Notes: generated by a model not told the origin, from the sequence alone. DNA of 32,713 nt from Aestuariirhabdus haliotis (GCF_023509475.1 NZ_JAKSDZ010000038.1:1-32713), one strand, 5' to 3'. Counted from the first letter of the stretch, positions 19,134 through 27,786 are shown. Made by a program: numbers and translations.

Positions 19134-19150
19134 GTGCTGATACGGCCATC

Positions 19151-20083
19151 CTACCCGTCACAGGGTTTGCGGGCTTCGGCTGGTATTAGAGCTTTTCGCA
19201 GTGCCATAGGTGCTGCGAATGAGGATCCGATAAGTGGTTTCCAGTAATGATGAACCAGCGATGCTGGATGTTTACCTCGGCCACTGAGTTGCTTCAACGT
19301 TATATCACTGCATCGGTCGCCGTTGATGTCGTACCCCACGGCCTTTCCTGTATGATCGTCGATTCGGGTGATGACATAGGCCGCATTTTCAAAAGTATCC
19401 ACGAACGGGTTATTTGCAACAAAGTGCTGTAGTTCCCGTTCACTGGCTCCTACCGTTGTGACTCCCGTGGCAAATGAAAAAGTGTTTACCATGCCGGGGC
19501 CTCCGTTGCCCGCAATTGTAAAAACCTTTACACCCCGTCGACCCAGGGATTCGAGTTGTCGAATAATCCGGTAGGTGTTCTTCCAGCTGGTATGCTCAAT
19601 TCCCCATTGACGTACGGTCTGAATATATCGTTCCGCATTTGCCGGTTTAAGTGGGTTCTCGAAAGCACTAACCAGGGTTGAAGATTCCCAGGATAGTAAG
19701 AGAGCGTCGATCGGTCGTTTATCCAGCTGAGCCAGCAAATTGTGCAAGTTTCGCGAAATCTCGGCCATGGGATGCATGTTGCTGGCCATCGGGAAATGGA
19801 AAAAGGTGAAGTGTGGATGTGAGGCTATTCGCTGCACCAGATCTCCGTGATAAAGAGGTTCCCGTTCATCGTCATTATCAAGGTCATACAACCCGTATAG
19901 CCAATTGCTGGATGAGCGTTCTTGTGGGGAACCAAACCCTAATTGAGGGGGATAGAAGCGGTCAATGATAGCGATTCTATAACCATCAGATGTATCGTTC
20001 TCGACGGTTCCAATAGCCCATTCTAGAGGGAGTAAGAAAAGAAAAACTCCCCATATATTTATAATTATTTTTTGACACCACAT
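19151..20083 (-). CDS. Small divergent secreted subtilase-like (S8) protein
   Basis: A 310-residue exported protein with a hydrophobic signal-like segment at ~5-24. The remainder has the four landmarks of subtilisin-family proteases in order: Asp41 (RIAIIDRFYPP), His79 (YHGDLVQRI), oxyanion Asn193 (TIAGNGGPG, followed by VTTVGAS), and Ser288 (GSSFAAP for the usual GTSMAAP). Subtilisin has Asp32, His64, Asn155 and Ser221, so spacing is looser but compatible. No propeptide is recognised, and only 22 residues follow the serine, so the usual C-terminal helices are short. A DINGDRCSD stretch (252-260) resembles a calcium loop. GGGAG lies seven bases before the ATG. It stands alone, convergent to pyrF, with a ~550-nt intergenic region upstream. 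Substrate and activity are unknown; an inactive or specialised protease is possible. Confidence 0.68.
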   Translation of the reverse strand: MWCQKIIINIWGVFLFLLPLEWAIGTVENDTSDGYRIAIIDRFYPPQLGFGSPQERSSSNWLYGLYDLDNDDEREPLYHGDLVQRIASHPHFTFFHFPMASNMHPMAEISRNLHNLLAQLDKRPIDALLLSWESSTLVSAFENPLKPANAERYIQTVRQWGIEHTSWKNTYRIIRQLESLGRRGVKVFTIAGNGGPGMVNTFSFATGVTTVGASERELQHFVANNPFVDTFENAAYVITRIDDHTGKAVGYDINGDRCSDITLKQLSGRGKHPASLVHHYWKPLIGSSFAAPMALRKALIPAEARKPCDG

Positions 20084-20264
20084 AGGTTTTCTCCCTATGG
20101 GGCAGCGCGAAAGTGCGCCGTCTGGATTCGTTTAAGTATAGGAAAAGAGGTTGAATCTGCCGATTTTCTATTTTGTCTTTGTTGAGGGGCCAGCTAACTG
20201 CACTGAAAATGCTAGATGGAAAGTCCATGGTTTTTGGGTTGAAATTGATGCTGAAAAAGCAGGG

Positions 20265-20279
20265 GTAAACATTGTTTAC
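20265..20279. promoter_or_regulatory. Perfect 15-bp palindrome, possible operator
   Basis: GTAAACATTGTTTAC has two 7-bp arms around a central T. It lies between the divergent subtilase gene and BKACE operon. Its size fits a dimeric regulator site, but the regulator is unknown and no second copy was noticed in the window. Confidence 0.4.
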
Positions 20280-20397
20280 GCTGGGCTGTGGAGTGAAGAT
20301 GGCGAGCGTCTATGAACTTCAAATTCTGAGGCATGGATGACTCAGAAGGGTAAAGCGTGTTTGGTTTAGAGCCGTTCTGGAGGGAGGTGGGCTGTCT

Positions 20398-20425
20398 ATT
20401 ATATTAGCTCAATGCTGGCTGTTTA
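20398..20425 (-). promoter_or_regulatory. Candidate minus-strand promoter upstream of subtilase
   Basis: A perfect TATAAT (20403-20398) with TAAACA 16 nt upstream (20425-20420) reads toward the subtilase gene, giving a leader of about 310 nt with a C-rich start. The palindrome at 20265-20279 would lie inside that leader. Confidence 0.35.
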
Positions 20426-20641
20426 TAGGGTGTTCGATTTCTTTACAAATACCCTGTCAGTTTTGAATGCCAGCTGTTACAGGGCTTTTATCTCACTGTA
20501 ATTGTTTGTGTTTTATATAGTGGATCATTTTTTGCTTTCCCAGACCGATGGGGCAGTTGTGTCAAGGGCGTTCTGCGCGCGCTAAGGCGGTAGGCTGGAA
20601 TGCATGGACTCCCTGCACATTTATCGAGTAAGGAGGACGCG

Positions 20642-21478
20642 ATGGATAAAGTGATAGTCAATGCGGCGCTGACTGGTATGGTGCCGACCAGAGATGACAA
20701 TCCCTATATTCCCTTGAGCTGCGAAGAGATAGTCGCTGACGCCGTGCGAGTAGTTGGGGCGGGCGCTTCGGTATTGCACCTGCATATCCGTTACGAAAAT
20801 GGTGAGCCGGCCTATGAAGGGGAGCGCTTTGGTCAACTATTCGATGCGGTAAGGAAAGCCTGCCCTGGGGTCATTATTAGCGGTTCGACCAGTGGTCGAA
20901 CGGTGACTGAGTTGGAAAAACGAGCGGAAGTACTCGATGCCAGTCCAGACCTTGGATCCTTGACCATGGGGTCGCTTAATTTTCCCCGTCAGGCTTCAAT
21001 AAATGCGCCTCAAACCATTGTCGGACTGGCTAGGAAAATGCGTGAACGGGGCATAGTACCGGAGATTGAACTGTTTGATTTGGGCATGGTTGATTATACC
21101 CGTACGTTGATTGAGCGAGGCGAGCTTAAAGGACCCTTTTACGCCAATATCCTCTTGGGTTCTCTTGGTACGCTGAGCAGTGGAGGCTTTAATCTTGCCA
21201 TGATGGTTAATGCGTTGCCGTCAGGCATGATCTGGTCTGGCGCTGGTATCGGGCGATATCAGTTTGAAATGAACTGCCTGGCTTTGGCTATGGGAGGTCA
21301 TGTCAGGGTAGGCCTGGAAGACAATATCTGGATGGACCCCTTAACCAAGCAAGACCCTGCCTCTAATGTTCGTTTGGTTGAGCGTGTTGTAGGCGTGGCC
21401 AGATCGATGGGGCGTGAACCTGCTTCCTGCGGTGAGGTACGCCAGTTGCTACAGCTGCCATTGGTCAGAGCCGCATGA
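20642..21478 (+). CDS. BKACE-family beta-keto acid cleavage enzyme (DUF849)
   Basis: A 278-residue TIM-barrel protein of the BKACE family, which typically condense a beta-keto acid with acetyl-CoA to give acetoacetate and a CoA thioester, using Zn. His46 and His48 in VLHLHIR agree in position with the Zn ligands of the founding enzyme Kce, and GLEDNIW (Glu226) matches the third ligand region. VNAALTGMVPTRDDNP is the family N-terminus. A strong AAGGAGG lies seven bases before ATG 20642; the open frame begins earlier but without support. It starts a three-gene operon and overlaps the GNAT gene by 4 nt (ATGA). None of the usual CoA-transferase, thiolase or lysine-fermentation partners is adjacent, so the substrate is open. 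Confidence 0.88.
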   Translation: MDKVIVNAALTGMVPTRDDNPYIPLSCEEIVADAVRVVGAGASVLHLHIRYENGEPAYEGERFGQLFDAVRKACPGVIISGSTSGRTVTELEKRAEVLDASPDLGSLTMGSLNFPRQASINAPQTIVGLARKMRERGIVPEIELFDLGMVDYTRTLIERGELKGPFYANILLGSLGTLSSGGFNLAMMVNALPSGMIWSGAGIGRYQFEMNCLALAMGGHVRVGLEDNIWMDPLTKQDPASNVRLVERVVGVARSMGREPASCGEVRQLLQLPLVRAA

Positions 21479-22029
21479 GTTTAAGTGCTGAAAATCCCTT
21501 GGTGATCGAGCCTTACGAGGCATCGCATCTGGAAGAATTAGCCGCATTTCGTTTTCGGGCCTGGTGCGATGCGGGCATCGACCCCAGGTGTTTTCCTGAG
21601 CAGCAGTGGAGTGACCCCCACGATCATCTGCGTTTGCACTGGGTAGTGCGTGATCGGGGAGAAATTGTTGCAGCGGCTTCGTTGGGTATTCACGAGCGTT
21701 TGTGTGAAGTTGATGAAGCCGAGGTTTATATAGCTGCGGGTATTGATACTCCAGGTTCGTCGGCACAACAGGGCAGTAAGGGACCTGTAGGGGCACCGGC
21801 ACGTGTGGCGGTATTATCAGCCTATCGCAGGCACGGTTTTGCTTCCTTACTGCTTGATCAACAGGATTTAGCCATGCGAGATGCCGGGGTGCACTTTGCC
21901 GTACGTCAGTCTTCTCCCTCTATGCAGAGATTGCTGCTTCCCCGAGGCTGGATCGATCATGGCCCGGCGCCAGCCGATCCTCGCTTTCCCGAAGTCGATT
22001 TTCATATCATGAGTTGGGACCTTTTATGA
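21475..22029 (+). CDS. GNAT-family N-acetyltransferase
   Basis: The 184-residue protein has the GNAT acetyl-CoA motif region VAVLSAYRRHGFASLLL (111-127) with RRHGFA standing for the R/Q-x-x-G-x-G/A loop, a preceding strand with ARVAV, and a C-terminal strand ending in HIMSWDL. An insertion around 90-107 (rich in Gly, Ser, Gln) lengthens the loop before motif A. It overlaps both neighbours by 4 nt (ATGA at each end), so it is translated together with the BKACE and ATP-grasp genes. The acceptor is unknown; an amine or amino acid handled by the same operon is a plausible inference. Confidence 0.82.
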   Translation: MSLSAENPLVIEPYEASHLEELAAFRFRAWCDAGIDPRCFPEQQWSDPHDHLRLHWVVRDRGEIVAAASLGIHERLCEVDEAEVYIAAGIDTPGSSAQQGSKGPVGAPARVAVLSAYRRHGFASLLLDQQDLAMRDAGVHFAVRQSSPSMQRLLLPRGWIDHGPAPADPRFPEVDFHIMSWDLL

Positions 22030-23090
22030 TGGAGTTAACCGGAATGCCCGGCATCATTCATCGTTTGGGGGATGGTTTTAAATGGCGCTGGAATGGCTGG
22101 CGACGTGAACGTCAGCTGGCCGCTTGGCGGCATCAGGATCACAAAGAAAATAGTCGGCTTCATAAGAGTTTTCCCGCCATATTATTCTTAAGTGAATCAG
22201 CCCAGGAGGATCATTTCTATCGTTGTCTGCTGCAATGGATGGAAATCCATCGACCTCGGCTACGGGAACATGTGCGGTTAGACCGGCTACCCTGTAATCT
22301 GGATGACCATGGAGAGGTGGTCTTGCTTCATGCCTGGGTTCAAGACCCTGTGCGCGAGCGTGACGCTGGGCTCTGGACGCAACTGCAACGGGTGGAGCAT
22401 CAGCTAACTTTACAGGGGGGGCGCATTGTTCAGCCGGGCCGAGTATTGTCTAACTCTGAACGTGTCACCATGATTGATCGTCTCAGTCACTTGCCCGTTC
22501 GTGTGCCTGGAGTGGCCCCGTTGGATCATAATTTCCCCCGGACGTTGGCAGGTTTGTCCTTTCCGCTGATTGTTCGGCCTCGCTTTGGGCATGGTGAGGG
22601 AATGACGCTGCTTGATAGCGAGTCAGAACTGGCCCTGTGGTGGCCAACAGCCGAAGCCGATCCCGAGCAGTGGGTCGCGCTGGAGTTTATTGATGTGCTC
22701 GATGGCGATGGTTATTACCGCAAATATCGCTATCTGGTGGTGGGAGATAAAGGTCTGCCCCGCCACCTGATGCATTGCTCCGGTTGGGAGGTACGCCCCG
22801 AGCAGCGGATTCGAACACCTGAAGCTTACGAAGAAGAGATGCAGTACCTCTCGAGTCCGGTGGCAGAGGCAGCAATATTCCATGCTGCCAGTAGGGCACT
22901 GGAGTTTGACTTTGCCGCTTTTGACTACAGCTACGATCGTGAGGGTGCTTTGGTGATATGGGAAGCCAATCCTTATCCGGATATCAGCCCCCCGAACACC
23001 CAAAGCTTTCCTGAACGCATCAAATATGTCGAGCAGTCCTGGGCCATGTACTGTGATTTTTATGCCAAAATCGCCGGTCTGGAGGCATAA
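22026..23090 (+). CDS. ATP-grasp-type ligase, unassigned
   Basis: I see an ATP-grasp-like C-terminal half in this 354-residue protein: FPLIVRPRFGHGEGM (179-193) as the nucleotide-binding strand and glycine loop, with Arg184 where Lys is usual; VALEFID (217-223) as the hinge; and AFDYSYD with EANPYPD (Asp300, Glu313, Asn315) as metal ligands. Residues 1-170 form an uncharacterised N-terminal domain that would supply substrate specificity. Such enzymes join a carboxylate to an amine or thiol through an acyl phosphate. ATG 22026 overlaps the GNAT stop; a second ATG follows immediately. It is the last gene of the BKACE-GNAT operon and converges on trmO with a 17-nt gap. Confidence 0.72.
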   Translation: MMELTGMPGIIHRLGDGFKWRWNGWRRERQLAAWRHQDHKENSRLHKSFPAILFLSESAQEDHFYRCLLQWMEIHRPRLREHVRLDRLPCNLDDHGEVVLLHAWVQDPVRERDAGLWTQLQRVEHQLTLQGGRIVQPGRVLSNSERVTMIDRLSHLPVRVPGVAPLDHNFPRTLAGLSFPLIVRPRFGHGEGMTLLDSESELALWWPTAEADPEQWVALEFIDVLDGDGYYRKYRYLVVGDKGLPRHLMHCSGWEVRPEQRIRTPEAYEEEMQYLSSPVAEAAIFHAASRALEFDFAAFDYSYDREGALVIWEANPYPDISPPNTQSFPERIKYVEQSWAMYCDFYAKIAGLEA

Positions 23091-23107
23091 GCTGCAGGCA
23101 GCTGTTT

Positions 23108-23836
23108 TTACGGCGAAATACATGGCTCCTGCTGCTGTACCTCGTAAACAACGAACCCCCCAGTCTCAATTCGCCAGCGAATATTCAGATCCCATAGACT
23201 CATACCAAAACTGCGTTCGTTGTTTTTGTTCAAATAAGCGGGCCTGGGATCCTGGGACAGAATCTGCTGGATGAGTAATTGTAACTGGCGTCCCTGTTGC
23301 TGCTCATATTGTTGGCAAATAGCCAGCGCTTCCTCCGTGAAGGTTACCGCAGTTTGCGCGCCAGGTTCGGGGGCGAAGCCTCCGCTGGCATCACTGATAA
23401 TATCGGCATAGGGGAGATAGGGCTTGATATCTACCACTGGGGTCTGATCCAGAAGGTCGATACCGGATATCTCCAGTAGCAGTCGGCCATCTTGTTCAAG
23501 AATGTTTTCCAGACGTACTACTGACATGCCCAGAGGGTTCGGTCGGTGAGTGGAGCGTGTGGCAAATACGCCTATACGCTTCTTGCCACCAAGACGAGGG
23601 GGTCTGATGGTAGGCCGCCATCCTTCATCCATGGTTTGATGAAAAATGAAATGAATCCATAGATGGCTGAAACCTTCCAGCCCTGTCAGTGCTTCACGTC
23701 GGTTGTATGGGGGTAACAGTTCCAGCTGACCTCTAGCGGCCCGTACCAGCCCAGGTTGGCGGGGAATGCCAAACTTCTGTCGAAAGCAGGAGTGGATGAT
23801 GCCTATCGGCTCAAAGGTGACGGATGTTATGCTCAC
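23108..23836 (-). CDS. trmO: tRNA t6A37 N6-methyltransferase (TsaA/YaeB)
   Basis: TrmO methylates N6-threonylcarbamoyladenosine at position 37 of tRNA-Thr(GGU). The N-terminal beta-barrel SAM domain has the family signatures IGIIHSCFRQKFGIPRQPGL (11-30), GLEGFSHLWIHFIFH (52-66) and FATRSTHRPNPLGMS (91-105); the 242-residue length matches E. coli TrmO. It converges on the ATP-grasp gene and is divergent from the sensor kinase, 91 nt apart. Nothing suggests a link with either neighbour. Confidence 0.95.
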   Translation of the reverse strand: MSITSVTFEPIGIIHSCFRQKFGIPRQPGLVRAARGQLELLPPYNRREALTGLEGFSHLWIHFIFHQTMDEGWRPTIRPPRLGGKKRIGVFATRSTHRPNPLGMSVVRLENILEQDGRLLLEISGIDLLDQTPVVDIKPYLPYADIISDASGGFAPEPGAQTAVTFTEEALAICQQYEQQQGRQLQLLIQQILSQDPRPAYLNKNNERSFGMSLWDLNIRWRIETGGFVVYEVQQQEPCISP

Positions 23837-23927
23837 AAGAGTAAAGAGATTTCCCTGAGTTGCAGTACAATGGTGTTGATTGTAACCAGTCAGTATTCTA
23901 CCAATTTCTCAGAGGGCAGATAGCCGC

Positions 23928-26615
23928 GTGAAGATAAAAGCCAAGATCGTGATTATTGTGTGCGCGGTTATTCTGGCAGCCTTTATTACCACGGCCCTTC
24001 TCGTAGGGCTTAAATCCAGCGACACTGCCCGTTCTCAAGCCTATGAAATAGCGGAGCAGACGGCTCTGGGCAATAGCCGGGTCGTACAAACCCTATTGCA
24101 GAATGGCCTTTACAAGGCGCATATGTTGCGCGCGGCTATGTTGCAGATTATCGAAAGCGGCCATCTGGATCGCCAGCTCGCCAATCATATGCTGATCAGT
24201 GCTTTTGAGGATGATCTCAATATCTCCTCCGTTTGGGCGGTCTGGGAGCCTGATGTCTTCGATGGGCGAGATCTGGAATACGCCAATACTCCGGGTCATG
24301 ATGCCACGGGCCGCTTCGTGCCGGCCTGGCAGTTAAAAACCAATCTGATTGTGCGCATGTCCACTGACCATCTGTTGGGAAGTGAGCTTTACGAGCGGAT
24401 CAAACGAGACCGGGAAGAAGTCATCTATGAGCCGCCAAGAGAGAGCCAATATGCTGAAGGGCGGTTGTTGGTCAGTTTGGTGGTTCCTATCGTGGAGTAC
24501 GATCGCTTTCTGGGTATCGTCGGGATTGATCTCGATTCCGGCGCACTGCAAAGCCAGGTTGTCAGAGCTCGCATCGATGAGCAGGGGTATGCGGGACTGG
24601 TATCTGCCCAGGGTGTGTTTTTTGCTCACAGCGCACCTCGTTTGGTTGGAGAAAGCCTGACAAATGATCCGGTGTATCAGCGTGCGCATCAAAACCTGAT
24701 AGAGGGTAAAGTCTACAGTGAAGTGGTCTTCTCCCGTCAGTTACAGCAGGATATTCTCAAGATATATACCCCCATCGATGTGGGTACCGGTGAAGCCAGT
24801 TGGAGCTTTGTGGTCGGAGTACCGTTGCAGGCGGTATTGGCCAGTTCACGCTCATTAAGCCATTTTACGGGCATTATCGGTGTGGCAACATTGATCCTGG
24901 TGATCCTGGTGCTGTCCCTGTTGATTCAGCCCGTCGTCGATCCAATCAGTGAAATGGCAACGTTGTTGCGTGAATTAGCGAAAGGCAAAATTCGCCGTCC
25001 GCGACCTCGTGAGTTGGGTGGCGACGAGGTGGATGATATGTTTCAGAGCTATGCCCAGTTAATCGAAGCCAACGAAGAGATGAGCCGGGTGTGTGTTGCT
25101 ATTGCCGAAGGCCATTTTAACCAGCGAATGGTCGAGCGAAGCGAAGATGATGTCGTGGCTCGTATCATTAACGATATGGCCAGTCGCCGGCAGTTAATTG
25201 ATATGGAAATGAGATCAGCCAGGTTAGCCGCCGAGCAGGCAAACCGAGCCAAGAGCCAGTTTCTGTCCAGTATGAGTCACGAGTTACGAACCCCGCTTAA
25301 TGGCGTGCTGGGTTATGTTCAGGTGCTGCTTCGTGACCAGACAGCGAACCAGAGTCAACGCCAGGCTCTAAGAGGTATCGAGAATTGTGGGCAGCATCTG
25401 CTTAGCCTGATTAACGATGTTCTGGATATTTCAAAAATTGAAAGTGGTCGCCTGGAATTGGAAGTTGGCTCAACCAATTTGTCGAAACTGCTGGACAGTG
25501 TAAGCGATATTATTCGCCAGCGGACACAAGGCAAGGGTCTGGAATTTGAACTGGATATTGCACCGGACCTGCCTCTCAGTATCGCCACGGATGAAGTCAA
25601 ATTGCGTCAAATATTGATTAATCTGTTGGGTAACGCGATTAAATTTACCGAGCGCGGTCATGTTTTGTTAACAGTCAAGGAACTACCCGAACAGCAGGTG
25701 CTTGAGTTTAGCGTAGAAGATTCTGGTGTCGGTATTCCAGCGGACAAACTCAACACTATTTTTGAACCCTTCAAGCAAGCCGATGCGGGTCATCAAAACT
25801 CGGGTACCGGTTTGGGATTGGCGATTAGCCAGCGTTTATGTGAATTGATGGGGGGAGAACTTAGAGTTACCAGCAGGGAAGGGATAGGAAGTTGTTTTAG
25901 TTTTACTGTTCCGCTACGTGAAATGGATGATCAATCCCAATTGCAGTTGCTTGATGAGCGTTTGCAAGCGCCTCATCTGGTCAAGGGTCAACAGATTGAA
26001 GTTCTGATTGCTGATGATCAGGAAACTAATCGCGATATATTGTCTCGTTTGTTGGGTGAAGCCGGTTTTGAAACCAGTCAGGTTACTAATGGTCAGGAAG
26101 CGTTGGACTACCTGCAGCATACAAAAGTACCGTTAGTGTTAATGGATATTCGTATGCCGGTTATGAGCGGTACAGAGGCGGCCCGTAGAATTCGTGATGA
26201 TATCTCGTGTAAAGATATTAAAGTCATTGCCGTTTCTGCTTCCGTTTTCCCTGATTTTGTCAGTCGTATGTCGGAATACGGTTTCGATGACTTTATCGCT
26301 AAACCTTTTCGGGCCTCGGAACTGTTTACTAAAATTCAACGCCATTTAGGGGTTGAATATGACCAGCAAGCCGATCAACTAGACCTGAATGAGCCTCATT
26401 CTAAGGAACTTCCCAGATTGTCATCGGAACTGGTTGAACACATACAACAGGCTGCCGACATTGGTGATATCGAAGCGCTAAGAGCCATAGAGTTGGAACT
26501 TGCCAGATTAGGTGATTCCGAACGACACCTGGCTTCTCGGCTCGGTGACCTGCTGGTGGAGTTTGATCTGGCCGCTATCCAGCAGCTGGTTGCTGAATTG
26601 GATGCATCGTCATGA
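23928..26615 (+). CDS. Hybrid sensor histidine kinase with Cache domain and receiver
   Basis: Inner-membrane hybrid kinase of 895 residues starting at GTG. Order: TM1 (~6-28); periplasmic double-Cache-like sensor (~35-305, with VWEP and FLGIVGIDLD); TM2 (~313-334); HAMP-like linker (~335-430); HisKA with phospho-accepting His451 in SHELRTPLNG; HATPase_c with N box NLLGNAIKF (565-573), G1 DSGVGIP and G2 GTGLGLA; receiver domain (~690-808) with Asp696, Asp697, phospho-acceptor Asp740 and Lys792; and a helical tail (~825-893) of a kind often seen after such receivers but without a clear Hpt histidine. All catalytic residues are intact. No response regulator or Hpt gene is adjacent, so the output partner is probably encoded elsewhere. 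The ligand is unknown; Cache sensors often bind small organic molecules. Confidence 0.94.
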   Translation: MKIKAKIVIIVCAVILAAFITTALLVGLKSSDTARSQAYEIAEQTALGNSRVVQTLLQNGLYKAHMLRAAMLQIIESGHLDRQLANHMLISAFEDDLNISSVWAVWEPDVFDGRDLEYANTPGHDATGRFVPAWQLKTNLIVRMSTDHLLGSELYERIKRDREEVIYEPPRESQYAEGRLLVSLVVPIVEYDRFLGIVGIDLDSGALQSQVVRARIDEQGYAGLVSAQGVFFAHSAPRLVGESLTNDPVYQRAHQNLIEGKVYSEVVFSRQLQQDILKIYTPIDVGTGEASWSFVVGVPLQAVLASSRSLSHFTGIIGVATLILVILVLSLLIQPVVDPISEMATLLRELAKGKIRRPRPRELGGDEVDDMFQSYAQLIEANEEMSRVCVAIAEGHFNQRMVERSEDDVVARIINDMASRRQLIDMEMRSARLAAEQANRAKSQFLSSMSHELRTPLNGVLGYVQVLLRDQTANQSQRQALRGIENCGQHLLSLINDVLDISKIESGRLELEVGSTNLSKLLDSVSDIIRQRTQGKGLEFELDIAPDLPLSIATDEVKLRQILINLLGNAIKFTERGHVLLTVKELPEQQVLEFSVEDSGVGIPADKLNTIFEPFKQADAGHQNSGTGLGLAISQRLCELMGGELRVTSREGIGSCFSFTVPLREMDDQSQLQLLDERLQAPHLVKGQQIEVLIADDQETNRDILSRLLGEAGFETSQVTNGQEALDYLQHTKVPLVLMDIRMPVMSGTEAARRIRDDISCKDIKVIAVSASVFPDFVSRMSEYGFDDFIAKPFRASELFTKIQRHLGVEYDQQADQLDLNEPHSKELPRLSSELVEHIQQAADIGDIEALRAIELELARLGDSERHLASRLGDLLVEFDLAAIQQLVAELDASS

Positions 26616-26705
26616 TTTCTGTTTGGAGGTGTGGATTGGCTATTGCAAGCGCCTCCCTGAACTCTTTGAGTGGTCTTGAGCTTATTTTGCTTGCAGAGCC
26701 GGTTA

Positions 26706-27677
26706 GTGATTGAAGTTACGGCAGCAATTGTCGAGCAAAAGGGCAAGGTTCTGGCCGCACGGCGTAAACCTGGAAACTCACTGGCTGGGCTTTGGGAGTT
26801 ACCCGGAGGAAAAGTCGAAGCTGGAGAAACGCACCCTGTTTGCCTGCGTCGGGAGCTGATCGAAGAGTTGTCGATCCGCTGCGACATCGGCCAACATGTT
26901 TTCACCAATGAACATTGTTACGGGGATAAGCAGGTTCGTTTACATGCCTACGCTGCTCGTATCACTGAGGGTGAACCTCGCCTGCATGACCATGATCGAT
27001 TATGCTGGCTCGAACCCGATCAGTTAATGGAGCTGAATTGGGCTCCTGCCGATATCCCTATTATTGAACATTACCTGAGCCTTTGCCGTCAGCGCAGTTG
27101 CCTGGATTATTATCAGCTGAATGCGAAGAACTACGCGCTGGAAACCCAGGGCGCGTTGATGACAGAACTCTATGCATTATTCGAAGCTGAGCTGCCCTCG
27201 GGGGCTCGCATTCTGGATCTGGGGTGTGGCTCCGGGCGAGATAGTCGTTTTTTCAAGAATAAGGGATATCGGGTAATGGCCGTGGATGCTTGTGAGGCCA
27301 TGACAGAGCAGGCCTCGGAATATATCGGGTGCCCCGTGACCCGATTGATGGCGCAAGAGCTTAACGTAAAACAGTGTTACGAGGGTATCTGGTGCAGTGC
27401 CAGCTTGCTCCATTGTCGACAGCAGGAGCTGGCGTCTGTGTTTCATCGTATCGCGCGGGCGCTGGTGCCTGGTGGTATCTGTTTTGCCTCGTTTAAACTC
27501 GGCGACGGAGAACGAGTTGATGAACGGGGACGGTTTTTTTGTGATCAGAACACCGAATCGCTTACTAATATATTAGTGGAAGAAAAAGAACTGCAAATCA
27601 TTCGGCTGTGGGAAGAGCAGACGCCGCTGCGTGGTGAACTTCAAGGCTGGTGTTCGGTGCTTGTGACGCGGGTCTAG
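26706..27677 (+). CDS. Nudix hydrolase fused to SAM methyltransferase
   Basis: A two-domain protein of 323 residues. Residues 1 to ~125 are a MutT-like Nudix domain with a complete box from Gly35 to Ile57 (GGKVEAGE then RELIEEL); Glu53 and Glu54 are metal ligands, and the usual Gly near the end is Ser56. RRKPGNSLAGLWELPGG is typical of (d)NTP-cleaning MutT/NudG enzymes. Residues ~130-323 are a class I methyltransferase with motif I LDLGCGSGRDS and an acidic motif II Asp in VMAVD. The start is uncertain: the open frame begins at GTG 26670, but GTG 26706 begins VIEVTAAIVE, the expected first Nudix strand. It follows the kinase gene by 90 nt. Substrates are unknown; nucleotide sanitation plus methylation of a product is one possibility. 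Confidence 0.85.
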   Translation: MIEVTAAIVEQKGKVLAARRKPGNSLAGLWELPGGKVEAGETHPVCLRRELIEELSIRCDIGQHVFTNEHCYGDKQVRLHAYAARITEGEPRLHDHDRLCWLEPDQLMELNWAPADIPIIEHYLSLCRQRSCLDYYQLNAKNYALETQGALMTELYALFEAELPSGARILDLGCGSGRDSRFFKNKGYRVMAVDACEAMTEQASEYIGCPVTRLMAQELNVKQCYEGIWCSASLLHCRQQELASVFHRIARALVPGGICFASFKLGDGERVDERGRFFCDQNTESLTNILVEEKELQIIRLWEEQTPLRGELQGWCSVLVTRV

Positions 27678-27786
27678 CAGGTTGTTAATTTTCATTTTCG
27701 ATGCAGTTAATAACGATCATACACACCGGAGTAGAGAGCCTTGATGGTTGAAAAATGACTGATTTTTGCCGATCTATAATGCCTCT

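Larger units (their letters stand above)
20084..20641. promoter_or_regulatory. Intergenic region between subtilase and BKACE operon
   Basis: No protein gene is convincing in these 558 nt. Visible are a minus-strand -10 TATAAT at 20403-20398 facing the subtilase, a perfect 15-bp palindrome at 20265-20279, an AGGGT/ACCCT stem near 20427-20456, and on the plus strand a TATAGT-like -10 near 20515 that could serve the BKACE operon. The minus transcript would start with a C-rich stretch, CACCTCCCTCC. Confidence 0.4.

Noticed and set aside
27728-27734. CTACTCC heptamer (minus strand) as a fifth member of the C-loop family
   Set aside because: No matching C-loop hairpins or terminator follow; a heptamer alone is expected several times by chance.
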